Shown: positions 1 through 13,044 of the stretch, piece by piece | How the letters are laid out: each line of letters opens with the position of its first letter | Numbering within the stretch: position 1 is the stretch's first letter | DNA from: Petrolisthes cinctipes | Taxonomy: Eukaryota > Arthropoda > Malacostraca > Decapoda > Porcellanidae | Direction: 5' to 3' | DNA: 64,000 nt | NCBI GenBank assembly: GCA_033782935.1 | Contig: JAWQEG010000516.1 | Coordinates: forward strand, 496,001-560,000 | The notes under the pieces: generated by a model | The model's input: the letters and a program-made list of their open reading frames with translations, nothing else | What the model was told of the DNA's origin: nothing | Databases searched by the model: none | Made by a program: the position numbers and the translations under genes

Positions 1-110
1 CATGTACAGATCGCTTTTGAGGCCCAAAAATATTGAGTTTTCGGGTGTTTTGAGCCTGAATTTGAGATATAAACGGGTACAGAATATGCATGCACATATC
101 GACTTTGGGC
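1..110 (+). repeat. Left-edge monomer, not part of the 8-kb duplication
   Basis: The first ~105 bases are ordinary satellite, but carry variants (CTTTTGAGGCCC, TATTGAGTTTTCGG) that are absent at the position expected for the 8085-bp duplicate. At 8086-8195 the sequence is a different monomer type (ATACCGAATTTTCTGG). The left breakpoint of the duplication therefore lies near 105-115. Confidence 0.7.
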
Positions 111-3100
111 ACCTAAAATATTGATTTTGAGCATGTTTTGGGCCTTTATTTTGAAAATACTCTACCTCGGAGTAGGCATGTACAGATCGCTTCTGGGACA
201 CAAAAATATTGATTTTTTGGGTGTTTTGAGCCTGAATTTGAGATATAAACGGGTACAGAAGATGCATGCACATATCGACTATGGGCACCTAAAATATCGA
301 TTTTTAGTATGTTTTGGGCCTGTATTTTAAAAATACTCTAACACGGAGTAGACTTGTACAGATCGCTTCTGGGACCCAAAAATATCGAATTTTCGGGTGT
401 TTTGAGCTTGAATTTGAGAAAAAAACGGGTACAGAAGATGCATGCACATAACGACTTTTTGCACTTAAAATATCGATTTTTAACATGTTTTGGGTCTGTA
501 TGTGGAAAATATTCTAGCAAGGAGTAGGCATGTACAGATCGCTTCTGGGACCCAAAAAAATCGAATTTTCTGGTGTTTTGAACCTGAATTAGGGATATAC
601 ACGTGTACAGAAGATGCATACACATTTTGACTTTGGGCACATAAAATATCGATTTTCAGCATGTTTTGGACTTGTATTTTAAAAACACTCTAACACGGAG
701 TGTGCACGTACAGATCGCTTCTGGGACCCAAAAATATTGAATTTTCGGGTGTTTTGAGCCTGAATTTGAGATATAAACGGGTACAGATGATGCATGCACA
801 TATCGACTTTGGGCACCTAAAATATCGATTTTTAGCATGTTTTGGGCCTGTATTTTAAAAATACTCTAACACGGAGTAGAAATGTACAGATCGCTTTTGG
901 GACCCAAAAATATCGAATTTTCGGGGGTTTTGAGCCTGAATTTGAGATAAAAACGGGTACAGAAGATGCATGCACATATCGACTTTGGGACACCTAAAAT
1001 ATCGATTTATAGCATGTTTTAAGCCTGTAGTTTAAAAACATTCTAGCACTGAGTAGGCATGTGCAGATTGCTTAAAGGACCCAAAAATATCGAATTTTCG
1101 GAGTTTTGAGCCAGAATTTGAAATATAAACGGGTACAGAAGATGAATGCACATATCGACTTTTTGCACTTAAAATATCGATTTTGAGCATGTTTTTGGTC
1201 TGTATCTTGAAAACATTCTAGAAAGGAGTAGGCATGTACAGATCGCTTTTGGGGCCCAAAAATATTGAATTTTCGGGTGTTTTGAGCCTGAATTTGAGAT
1301 ATAAACGGGTACAGAAGATGCATGCACATATCGACTTTGGACACCAAAACATCGATTTTGAGCATGTATTGGGTTTGTATCTTAAAAAAATCTAGCAAGA
1401 AGTAGGCATGTACAGATCGCTTCTGGGACCCAAAAATATCGAATTTTCGGGTGTTTTGAACCTGAATTTGGGATATGGACGGTTACAGAAGATGCATGCA
1501 CATATCGACTTTAGGCACCTACAATATCGATTTTTAGCATGTTTTGGGCCTGTATTTTAAAAATACTCTAACACAGAGTAGACATGTACAGATCGCTTTT
1601 GGGACCCAAAAATATCGAATTTTCGGGTGTTTTGAGCCTGAATTTGAGATATAAACGGGTACAGAAGATGCATGCACATATCGACTTTGGACACCTAAAA
1701 CATCGATTTTGAGCATGTTTTGGGTTTGTATCTTAAAAAAATCTAGCAAGGAGTAGGCATGTTTAGATCGCTTCTGGGACCAAAAAATATCGAATTTTCG
1801 GGTGTTTTGAACCTGAATTTGGGATATAGACGGATACAGAAGATGCATGCACATATCGACTTATGCACCTTATATATCGATTTTGAACATGTTTTGGGCC
1901 TGTATTTTGAAAATACTCTAACACGGAGTAGGCATGTACAGATCGCTTCGGGGACACAAAATATCGAATTTTCGGGTGTTTTGAGCCTGAATTTGGGATA
2001 TAAACGGGTACAGAAGATACATACACATATTGACTTTGGGCACCTAAAATATAGATTTTCAGTATGTTTTGGGCCTGTTTTTTGAAAATACATTAACACG
2101 GAGTAGGCATGTACAGATCGCTTCTGGGACCCAAAAATATCGAATTTTCGGGAGTTTCGAGCCAGAATTTGGGATATAACCGGGTACAGAGGATGCATGC
2201 ACATATCGACTTTGGGCACCCAAAATATCGATTTTGAGCATGTTTTGGGCCTGTATTTTTAAAATACTCTAGCACTGAATAGGCATGTGCAGATCGCTTC
2301 TGGAACCCAAATAAATCGAATTTTAGGGTGTTCTGAGCCTGAATTTGAGATATGAACGGGTACAGAAGATGCATGCACATATCGACTTTGGGCACCTAAA
2401 ATATCGATTTTGAGCATGTTTTGGGCCTGTATTTTGAAAATACTATAGCACGGTGTAGACATGTACAGATCGCTTCTGGGACACAAAAATATCGATTTTT
2501 TGGGTGTTTTGAGCCTGAATTTGAGATATAATCGGGTACAGAAGATGCATGCACATATCGACTTTGGCACCCAAAATATCGATTTTTAGTATGTTTTGGG
2601 CGTATAATTTGAATATATTCTAGCACTGAGTAGGCATGTACAGATCGCTTCTGGGACCCAAAAATATCGAATTTTCGGGTGTTTTGAGCCAGAATTTGGG
2701 ATATAACCGGGTACATTGGATGCATGCACATATCGACTTTTTGCAATTAAAATTCTCGATTTTGAGCATGTTTTGGGTCTGTATCTTGAAAAAATTCTAG
2801 CAAGGAGTAGGCATGTACAGATCGCTTCTGGGACCCACAAATAACGAATTTTCTGGTGTTTTGAACCTGAATTTGGGATATAGACGGGTACAGAAGATGC
2901 ATGCACATATCGACTTTGGGCACCTAAAATATCGATTTATAGCATATTTTAAGCCTGTATTTTAAAAACATTCTAGCACTGAGTAGGCATGTGCAGATTG
3001 CTTAAGGGACCCAAAAATATCGAATTTTCGGAGTTTTGAGCCTGAATTTGAGATATAAACGGGTACAGAAGATGCATGTACATATCGACTTTTTGCACTT

Positions 3101-4735
3101 AAAATATCGATTTTGAGCATGTTTTTGGTCTGTATCTTGAAAACATTCTAGCAAGGAGTAGGCATGTACAGATAGCTTCTGGGACCCAAAAATATCGAAT
3201 GTTCTGGTGTTTTGAACCTGACTTAGGGATATACACGTGTACAGAAGATGCATACACATATTGACTTTGGGCACATAAAATATCGATTTTCAGCATGTTT
3301 TGGGCCTGTATTTAAAAAACACTCTAACACGGAGTATGCACGTACAGATCGCTTCTGGGACCCAAAAATATTGAATTATCGGGTTTTTTGAGCCTGAATT
3401 TGAGATATAAACGGGTACAGAAGATTCATGCACATATCGACTTTGGGCACCTAAAATATCGATTTTTAACATGTTTTGGGCCTGTATTTTAAAAATACTC
3501 TAACACGGAGTAGACATGTACAGATCGCTTCTGGGACCCAAAAATATCGAATTTTCGGGTGTTTTGAGCCTGAATTTGAGATATAACCGGGTACAGAAGA
3601 TGAATGCACATATCGACTTTATACACCTAAAATATCGATTTTTAGCATGTTTTGACCCTATATTTTGAAAACTTTCTAGCACTGAGTATGCATGTACAGA
3701 TCGCTTAAGGGACCCAAAAATATGGAATTTTCGGGTGTTTTGAACCTGAATTAGGGATATACACGGATACAGAAGATGCATGCACATATCGACTTTGGGC
3801 ACCTAAAATATCGATTTTGAGCATGTTTTAGGCCCGTATTTTGACAATACTCTAACACGGAGTAGGCACGTACAAATCGCTTCTAGAACCCAAAAATATC
3901 GAATTTTCGGGTGTTTTGAGCGTGAATTTGAGATATAAACGGGTACAGAAGATCCATGCACATTTCGACTTTTTGCACCTAAAATATCGATTTTTTAGCA
4001 TGTTTTGGGTCTGTATCTTGAAAACATTCTAGCAAGAAGTAGGCATGTACAGATTGCTTCTGGGACCCAAAAATATCGAATTTTCGAGTGTTTTGAACCT
4101 GAATTTGGGATATAGACGGGTACAGAAGATGCATACCCATATTGACTTTGGGCAGCTAAAATATCGATTTTCAGCATGTTTTAGGCCTGTATTTTGTAAA
4201 TACTCTAACACTGAGTAGACACGTACAGATCGCTTCTGGGACCCAAATAAATCGAATTTTCGGGTGTTTTGAGCCTGAATATGAGATATGAACGGGTACA
4301 GAAGATGCATGCACGTATCGACTTTGGGCACCTAAAATATCGATTTTGAGCATGTTTTGGGCCTGTATTTTGAAAATATTCTAGCACTGAGTAGGCATGT
4401 ACAGATCGCTTCTGGGACCCAAAAATATCGAATTTTCGGGGGTTTTGAGCCAGAATTTGGGATATAACCGGGTACAGAGGATGCATGCACATATCGACTT
4501 TTTGCACCTAAAATATCGATTTTGAGCATGTTTTGGGTCTGTATATTGAAAACTTTCTAGCAAGGAGTAGGCATGTACAGATCGCTTCTGGTACCCAAAA
4601 ATACCGAATTCTCTGGTGTTTTGAACCTGAATTTGGGATATTGACGGTTACAGAAGATGCATACACATATTGACTTTGGGCACCTAAAATATCGATTTTG
4701 AGCATGTTTTGGGCCTGTATTTTGAAAATACATTA
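110..4735 (+). repeat. Segmental duplication, copy 1 (offset 8085, then 7383)
   Basis: This stretch reappears at about 8195-12118. Private variants are shared, for example CCTTTATTTTGAAAATACTC with CTACCTCGG at 131-172 and 8216-8257, and CTTTTGGGGCCC at 1235 and 9320. The offset is 8085-8086 up to about 2905 and 7383 from about 3610. Copy 1 therefore holds about 703 bp (four monomers, 2906-3609) that copy 2 lacks. A 120-bp sample (1201-1320) differs from its partner at one base. Confidence 0.88.
2932..3370 (+). repeat. Recurring multi-monomer module (TTATAGC / GCTTAAGGG type)
   Basis: A characteristic order of variants occurs here: ATCGATTTATAGCAT, then GTGCAGATTGCTTAAGGGAC with CGGAGTTTTGAG, then GACTTTTTGCACTTAAAA, then CTAGCAAGGAG with a TCTGGTG-like A half and CTTAGGGATATACACG, then GGGCACATAAAA and GAGTATGCACGTACAG. 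The same order is found at about 5044-5480, 5926-6340 and 50097-50530, and in part at 985, 9070, 16145 and 62430. The module shows that monomer types are inherited as linked blocks. Confidence 0.8.
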
Positions 4736-6840
4736 ACACGGAGTAGGCATGTACAGATAGCTTCTGGGACCCAAAAATATCGAATTTTCTGGTGTTTTGA
4801 GCCTGAATTTGAGATATAAACGGATACAGAAGATGCATGCACATATCGACTTTGGGAACCTAAAATATCGATTTTGAGCATGTTTTGGGCCTGTATTTTG
4901 AAAATACTCTAACACGGAGTAGGCATGTATAGATCGCTTCTGGGACCCAAAAATATCGATTTTTTGGGTGTTTTGAGCCTGAATTTGAGATATAAACGGG
5001 TAAAGAAGATGCATGCACATATCGACTTTGGACACCTAAAATATCGATTTATAGCATATTTTAACTCTGTATTTTAAAAACATTCTAGCACTGAGTAGGC
5101 ATGTGCAGATTGCTTAAGGGACCCAAAAATATCGAATTTTCGGAGTTTTGAGCCTGAATTTGAGATATAAACGGGTACAGAAGATGCATGCACATATCGA
5201 CTTTTTGCACTTAAAATATCGATTTTGAGCATGTTTTTGGTCTGTATCTTGAAAACATTCTAGCAAGGAGTAGGCATGTATAGATCGCTTCAGGGACCCA
5301 AAAATATCGAATTTTCTGGTGTTATGAACCAGAATTAGGGATATACACGGGTACAGAAGATGCATACCCATATTGACTTAGGGCACATAAAATATCGATT
5401 TTCAGCATGTTTTAGGCCTGTATTTTAAAAACACTCTAACACGGAGTATGCACGTACAGATCGCTTCTGGGACCCAAAAACATTGAATTTTCGGGTGTTT
5501 CGAGCCTGAATTTGAGATATAAACGGGTACAGAAGATGCATGCACATATCGACTTTGGGCACCTAAAATATCGATTTTGAGCATCTTTTGGGCCTGTATT
5601 TTGAAAATACTCAAACACGGTGTAGACATGTACAGATCGCTTCTGGGACACAAAAATATCGATTTTTTGGGTGTTTTGAGCCTGAATTTGAGATATAAAC
5701 GGGTACAGAAGATGCATGCACATATCGACTTTTTGCACCTAAAATATCGATTTTGAGCATGTTTTGGGCCTGTATTTTGAAAATACTCTAACTCGGAGTA
5801 GGCATGTACAGATCGCTTCTGGGACACAAAAATATCGATTTTTTGGGTGTTTTGAGCATGAATTTGAGATATAAACGGGTACAGAAGATGCATGCACATA
5901 TCGATTTTGGACACCTAAAATATCGATTTATAGCATGTTTTAAACCTGTATTTTAAAAACATCTAGCACTGAGTAGTCATGTGCAGATTGCTTAAGGGAC
6001 CCAAAAATATCGAATTTTCGGAGATTTGAGCCTGAATTTGAGATATAAACGTGTACAGAAGATGCATGCACATATCGACTTTTTACAATTAAAATATCAA
6101 TTTTGACAGGTTTTGGGTCTGTATCTTGAAAACATTCAAGCAAGGAGTAGGCATGTACAGATCGCTTCTGGGAACCAAAAATATCGAATTTTCTGGTGTT
6201 TTGAACCTGAATTAGTGATATACACGGGTACAGAATATGCATACACATATTGACTTTGGGCACATAAAATATCGATTTTTAGCATGTTTTGGACCTGTAT
6301 TTTAAAAACACTCTAACACGGAGTATGCACGTACAGATCGCTTCTGGGACCCAAAAATATTGAATTTTCGGGTGTTTTGAGCCCGAATTTGAGATATAAA
6401 CGGGTACAGAAGATGCATGCACATATCGACTTTTTGCACTTAAAATATCGATTTTGAGCATACTTTGGGTTTTGAATCTTGAAAATACTCAAACACGGTG
6501 TAGACATGTACAGATCGCTTCTGGGACACAAAATCATCGATTTTTGGGGTGTTTTGAGCCTGAATTTGAGATATAAACGGGTACAGAAGATGCATGCACA
6601 TATTGACTTTGGCATCCAAAATATTGATTTTTAGTATGTTTTGGGCGTATAATTTGAAAATATTCTAGCACTGAGTAGGCATGTACAGATCGCTTATGGG
6701 ACCCAAATAAATCGAATTTTCGGGTGTTCTGAGCTTGAATTTGAGATATGAACGGGTACAGAAGTTGCATGCACATATCGACTTTGGGGACCTAAAATAT
6801 CTATTTTGAGCATGTTTTGGGCCTGTATTTTGAAAATACT
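4736..6840 (+). repeat. Satellite segment with two copies of the TTATAGC/GCTTAAGGG module
   Basis: About twelve monomers lie between the end of the 8-kb duplication and the 6154-bp duplication. Modules of the type described at 2932-3370 occur at 5044-5480 (offset 2112, exactly 12 units) and 5926-6340. Other units belong to the GGGACACAAAAATATCGATT type. Nothing other than satellite is seen. Confidence 0.8.
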
Positions 6841-8560
6841 CTAACACGGTGTAGACATGTACAGATCGCTTCTGGGACACAAAAATATCGATTTTTTGGG
6901 TGTTTTGAGCCTGAATTTGAGATATAAACGGGTACAGAAGATTCATGCACATATCGACTTTGTCCCCCAAAATATCGATTTTTAGCATGTTATGGGCCTG
7001 TATTTTAAAAATACTCTAACACGGAGTAGACATGTACAGATAGCTTTTGGGACCCAAAAATATCGAATTTTCGGGTGTTTTGAGCCTGAATTTGAGATAT
7101 AAACGGGTACAGAAGTTGCATGCACATATCGACTTTGGACACCTAAAATATCGATTTTTAGCATGTTTTGAGCTTATATTTTGAAAACATTTTAGCACTG
7201 AGTATGCATGTACAGATCGCTTAAGGGACCCAAAAATATGGAATTTTTGAGTGATTTGAGCCTGAATTTGAGATATAAACGGGTACAGAAGATGCATGCA
7301 CATTTCGACTTTTTGCAGCTAAAATATCGATTTTGAGCATGTTTTGGGTCTGTAACTTGAAAACATTCTAGCAAGAAGTAAGCATGTACAGATTGCTTCT
7401 GGGACCCAAAAATATCGAATTTTCGAGTGTTTTGAAACTGAATTTGGGATATAGACGGGTACAGAAGATGCATACACATATTGACTTTGGGCAGCAAAAA
7501 TATTGATTTTGAGCATGTTTTAGGCCTGTATTTTGAAAATACTCTAACACGGAGTATGCATGTACACATTGCTTTTGGGAACCAAAAATATCGAATATTC
7601 GGGTGTTCTGAGTTTGAATTTGAGATATAAACGGGTACAGAAGATGCATGCACATATCGACTTTGGGCACCTAAAATATCGATTATGAGCATGTTTTGGG
7701 CCTGTATTTTGAAAATACTATAGCACGGTATAGACATGTACAGATCGCTTCTGGGACACAAAAATATCGATTTTTTGGGTGTTTTGAGCCTGAATTTGAG
7801 ATATAAGCGGGTACAGAAGATGCATGCACATATCGACTTTGGGACCCAAAATATCGATTTTTAGTATGTTTTGGGCGTATAATTTGAAAATATTGTAGCA
7901 CTGAGTAGGCATGTACAGATCGCTTCAGGGACCTAAAAATATCGAATTTTCGGGGGTTTTGAGCCAGAATTTGGGATATAACCGGGTACATTGGATGCAT
8001 GCACATATCGACTTTTTGCACCTAAAATATCGATTTTGAGCATGTTTTGGGTCTGTATATTGAAAACTTTCTAGCAAGGAGTAGGCATGTACAGATCGCT
8101 TCTGGGACCCAAAAATACCGAATTTTCTGGTGTTTTGAACCTGAATTTGGGATATAGACGGGGACAGAAGATGCATACACATATCGACTTTGGGCACCTA
8201 AAATATTGATTTTGAGCATGTTTTGGGCCTTTATTTTGAAAATACTCTACCTCGGAGTAGGCATGTACAGATCGCTTCTGGGACACAAAAATATTGATTT
8301 TTTGGGTGTTTTGAGCCTGAATTTGAGATATAAACGGGTACAGAAGATGCATGCACATATCGACTTTGGGCACCTAAAATATCGATTTTTAGTATGTTTT
8401 GGGCCTGTATTTTAAAAATACTCTAACACGGAGTAGACTTGTACAGATCGCTTCTGGGACCCAAAAATATCGAATTTTCGGGTGTTTTGAGCTTGAATTT
8501 GAGAAATAAACGGGTACAGAAGATGCATGCACATAACGACTTTTTGCACTTAAAATATCG
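6840..8560 (+). repeat. Segmental duplication, copy 1 of the 6154-bp pair
   Basis: It matches about 12994-14714 at a constant offset of 6154 bp (35 units minus 6). Shared rarities include CCCCCAAAATATCG near 6966 and 13120, ATTTTGAGCTTATATTTTG near 7168 and 13322, and TATGCATGTACACATTGC near 7555 and 13709. The right part (8195-8560) also belongs to the 8085-bp pair, so positions around 304, 8389 and 14543 form a three-copy family. Confidence 0.85.
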
Positions 8561-11500
8561 ATTTTTAACATGTTTTGGGTCTGTATGTGGAAAATATTCT
8601 AGCAAGGAGTAGGCATGTACAGATCGCTTCTGGGACCCAAAAAAATCGAATTTTCTGGTTTTTTGAACCTGAATTAGGGATATACACGTGTACAGAAGAT
8701 GCATACACATTTTGACTTTGGGCACATAAAATATCGATTTTCAGCATGTTTTGGACTTGTATTTTAAAAACACTCTAACACGGAGTGTGCACGTACAGAT
8801 CGCTTCTGGGACCCAAAAATATTGAATTTTCGGGTGTTTTGAGCCTGAATTTGAGATATAAACGGGTACAGATGATGCATGCACATATCGACTTTGGGCA
8901 CCTAAAATATCGATTTTTAGCATGTTTTGGGCCTGTATTTTAAAAATACTCTAACACGGAGTAGAAATGTACAGATCGCTTTTGGGACCCACAAATATCG
9001 AATTTTCGGGGGTTTTGAGCCTGAATTTGAGATAAAAACGGGTACAGAAGATGCATGCACATATCGACTTTGGGACACCTAAAATATCGATTTATAGCAT
9101 GTTTTAAGCCTGTAGTTTAAAAACATTCTAGCACTGAGTAGGCATGTGCAGATTGCTTAAAGGACCCAAAAATATCGAATTTTCGGAGTTTTGAGCCAGA
9201 ATTTGAAATATAAACGGGTACAGAAGATGAATGCACATATCGACTCTTTGCACTTAAAATATCGATTTTGAGCATGTTTTTGCTCTGTATCTTGAAAACA
9301 TTCTAGAAAGGAGTAGGCATGTACAGATCGCTTTTGGGGCCCAAAAATATTGAATTTTCGGGTGTTTTGAGCCTGAATTTGATATATAAACGGGTACAGA
9401 AGATGCATGCACATATCGACTTTGGACACCAAAACATCGATTTTGAGCATGTATTGGGTTTGTATCTTAAAAAAATCTAGCAAGAAGTAGGCATGTACAG
9501 ATCGCTTCTGGGACCCAAAAATATCGAATTTTCGGGTGTTTTGAACCTGAATTTGGGATATAGACGGTTACAGAAGATGCATGCACATATCGACTTTAGG
9601 CACCTACAATATCGATTTTTAGCATGTTTTGGGTCTGTATTTTAAAAATACTCTAACACAGAGTAGACATGTACAGATCGCTTTTGGGACCCAAAAATAT
9701 CGAATTTTCGGGTGTTTTGAGCCTGAATTTGAGATATAAACGGGTACAGAAGATGCATGCACATATCGACTTTGGACACCTAAAACATCGATTTTGAGCA
9801 TGTTTTCGGTTTGTATCTTAAAAAAATCTAGCAAGGAGTAGGCATGTTTAGATCGCTTCTGGGACCAAAAAATATCGAATTTTCGGGTGTTTTGAACCTG
9901 AATTCGGGATATAGACGGATACAGAAGATGCATGCACATATCGACTTTGGGCACCTAATATATCGATTTTGAACATGTTTTGGGCCTGTATTTTGAAAAT
10001 ACTCTAACACGGAGTAGGCATGTACAGATCGCTTCGGGGACACAAAATATCGAATTTTCGGGTGTTTTGAGCCTGAATTTGGGATATAAACGGGTACAGA
10101 AGATACATACACATATTGACTTTGGGCACCTAAAATATAGATTTTCAGTATGTTTTGGGCCTGTATTTTGAAAATACATTAACACGGAGTAGGCATGTAC
10201 AGATCGCTTCTGGGACCCAAAAATATCGAATTTTCGGGAGTTTTGAGCCAGAATTTGGGATATAACCGGGTACAGAGGATGCATGCACATATCGACTTTG
10301 GGCACCCAAAATATCGATTTTGAGCATGTTTTGGGCCTGTATTTTTAAAATACTCTAGCACTGAATAGGCATGTGCAGATCGCTTCTGGAACCCAAATAA
10401 ATCGAATTTTAGGGTGTTCTGAGCCTGAATTTGAGATATGAACGGGTACAGAAGATGCATGCACATATCGACTTTGGGCACCTAAAATATCGATTTTGAG
10501 CATGTTTTGGGCCTGTATTTTGAAAATACTATAGCACGGTGTAGACATGTACAGATCGCTTCTGGGACACAAAAATATCGATTTTTTGGGTGTTTTGAGC
10601 CTGAATTTGAGATATAATCGGGTACAGAAGATGCATGCACATATCGACTTTGGCACCCAAAATATCGATTTTTAGTATGTTTTGGGCGTATAATTTGAAA
10701 ATATTCTAGCACTGAGTAGGCATGTACAGATCGCTTCTGGGACCCAAAAATATCGAATTTTAGGGTGTTTTGAGCCAGAATTTGGGATATAACCGGGTAC
10801 ATTGGATGCATGCACATATCGACTTTTTGCAATTAAAATTCTCGATTTTGAGCATGTTTTGGGTCTGTATCTTGAAAAAATTCTAGCAAGGAGTAGGCAT
10901 GTACAGATCGCTTCTGGGACCCACAAATACCGAATTTTCTGGTGTTTTGAACCTGAATTTGGGATATAGACGGGTACAGAAGATGCATGCACATATCGAC
11001 TTTATACACCTAAAATATCGATTTTTAGCATGTTTTGACCCTATATTTTGAAAACTTTCTAGCTCTGAGTATGCATGTACAGATCGCTTAAGGGACCCAA
11101 AAATATGGAATTTTCGGGTGTTTTGAACCTGAATTAGGGATATACACGGATACAGAAGATGCATGCACATATCGACTTTGGGCACCTAAAATATCGATTT
11201 TGAGCATGTTTTAGGCCCGTATTTTGACAATACTCTAACACGGAGTAGGCATGTACAAATCGCTTCTAGAACCCAAAAATATCGAATTTTCGGGTGTTTT
11301 GAGCGTGAATTTGAGATATAAACGGGTACAGAAGATCCATGCACATTTCGACTTTTTGCACCTAAAATATCGATTTTTTAGCATGTTTTGGGTCTGTATC
11401 TTGAAAACATTCTAGCAAGAAGTAGGCATGTACAGATTGCTTCTGGGACCCAAAAATATCGAATTTTCGAGTTTTTTGAACCTGAATTTGGGATATAGAC

Positions 11501-12118
11501 GGGTACAGAAGATGCATACCCATATTGACTTTGGGCAGCTAAAATATCGATTTTCAGCATGTTTTAGGCCTGTATTTAGTAAATACTCTAACACTGAGTA
11601 GACACGTACAGATCGCTTCTGGGACCAAAATAAATCGAATTTTCGGGTGTTTTGAGCCTGAATTTGAGATATGAACGGGTACAGAAGATGCATGCACGTA
11701 TCGACTTTGGGCACCTAAAATATCGATTTTGAGCATGTTTTGGGCCTGTATTTTGAAAATATTCTAGCACTGAGTAGGCATGTACAGATCGCTTCTGGGA
11801 CCCAAAAATATCGAATTTTCGGGGGTTTTGAGCCAGAATTTGGGATATAACCGGGTACAGAGGATGCATGCACATATCGACTTTTTGCACCTAAAATATC
11901 GATTTTGAGCATGTTTTGGGTCTGTATATTGAAAACTTTCTAGCAAGGAGTAGGCATGTACAGATCGCTTCTGGTACCCAAAAATACCGAATTCTCTGGT
12001 GTTTTGAACCTGAATTTGGGATATTGACGGTTACAGAAGATGCATACACATATTGACTTTGGGCACCTAAAATATCGATTTTGAGCATGTTTTGGGCCTG
12101 TATTTTGAAAATACATTA
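8195..12118 (+). repeat. Segmental duplication, copy 2 (four monomers shorter)
   Basis: This is the partner of 110-4735. At about 10990 the sequence passes directly to GACTTTATACACC, which in copy 1 is at about 3606, so four monomers present in copy 1 are missing. Similarity ends near 12118, where GAATTTTAGGGTG replaces the GAATTTTCTGGTG of copy 1. Confidence 0.87.
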
Positions 12119-12235
12119 ACACGGAGTAGGCATGTACAGATCGCTTCTGGGACCCAAAAATATCGAATTTTAGGGTGTTTTGAGCCTGAATTTGACATAT
12201 AAACGGGTACAGAAGATGCATGCACATATCGACTT

Positions 12236-13044
12236 TGGGCACCTAAAATATCGATTTTGAGCATGTTTTGGGTTTTGTATCTTGAAAATACTCAAACACG
12301 GTGTAGACATGTACAGATCGCTTCTGGGACACAAAAATATCGATTTTTTGGGTGTTTTGAGCCTGAATTTGAGATATAAACGGGTACAGAAGATGCATGC
12401 ACATATCGACTTTGGCACCCAAAATATCGATTTTTAGTATGTTTTGGGCGTATAATTTGAAAATATTCTAGCACTGAGTAGGCATGTACAGATCGCTTCT
12501 GGGACCCAAATAAATCGAATTTTCGGGAGTTCTGAGCCTGAATTTGAGATATGAACGGGTACAGAAGATGCATGCACATATTGACTTTGGGCACTTAAAA
12601 TATCGATTTTAAGTATGTTTTTAGCCTGTATTTTGAAAATACTCTAACATGGTGTAGACATGTACAGATCGCTTCTGGGACACAAAAATATCGATTTTTT
12701 GGGTGTTTTGAGCCTGAATTTGAGATATAAACGGGTACAGAAGATACATGCACATATAGACTTTGGCACCCAAAATATCGATTTTTAGTATGTTTTGGGC
12801 GTATAATTTGAAAATATTCTAGCACTCAGTAGGCATGTACAGATCGCTTCTGGGACCCAAAAATATCGAATTTTCTGGTGTTATGAACCAGAATTAGGGA
12901 TATACACGGGTACAGAAGATGCATACCCATATTGACTTTGGGCACCTCAAATATCGATTTTGAGCATCTTTTGGGCCTGTATCTTGAAAATACTCAAATA
13001 CGGTGTAGACATGTACAGATCGCTTCTGGGACACAAAAATATCG
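12236..13044 (+). repeat. Duplication copy 1, offset 2461
   Basis: It recurs at 14697-15505 (14 units minus 3). The linked variants GGGTTTTGTATCTTGAAA, ATTTTGGGCGTATAATTTG-type units, GGTGTTATGAACCAGAATTA and GAGCATCTTTTGGGCC appear in the same order. The copies part near 13044/15505, where one continues GATTTTTTGGG and the other GAATTTTCGGG. Confidence 0.82.

Noticed and set aside
121..330. Plus-strand open frame of 69 codons repeated at 8206-8415.
   Set aside because: The repeat is explained by the 8085-bp segmental duplication. The frame crosses the monomer edge and has no conserved start or stop across other units.
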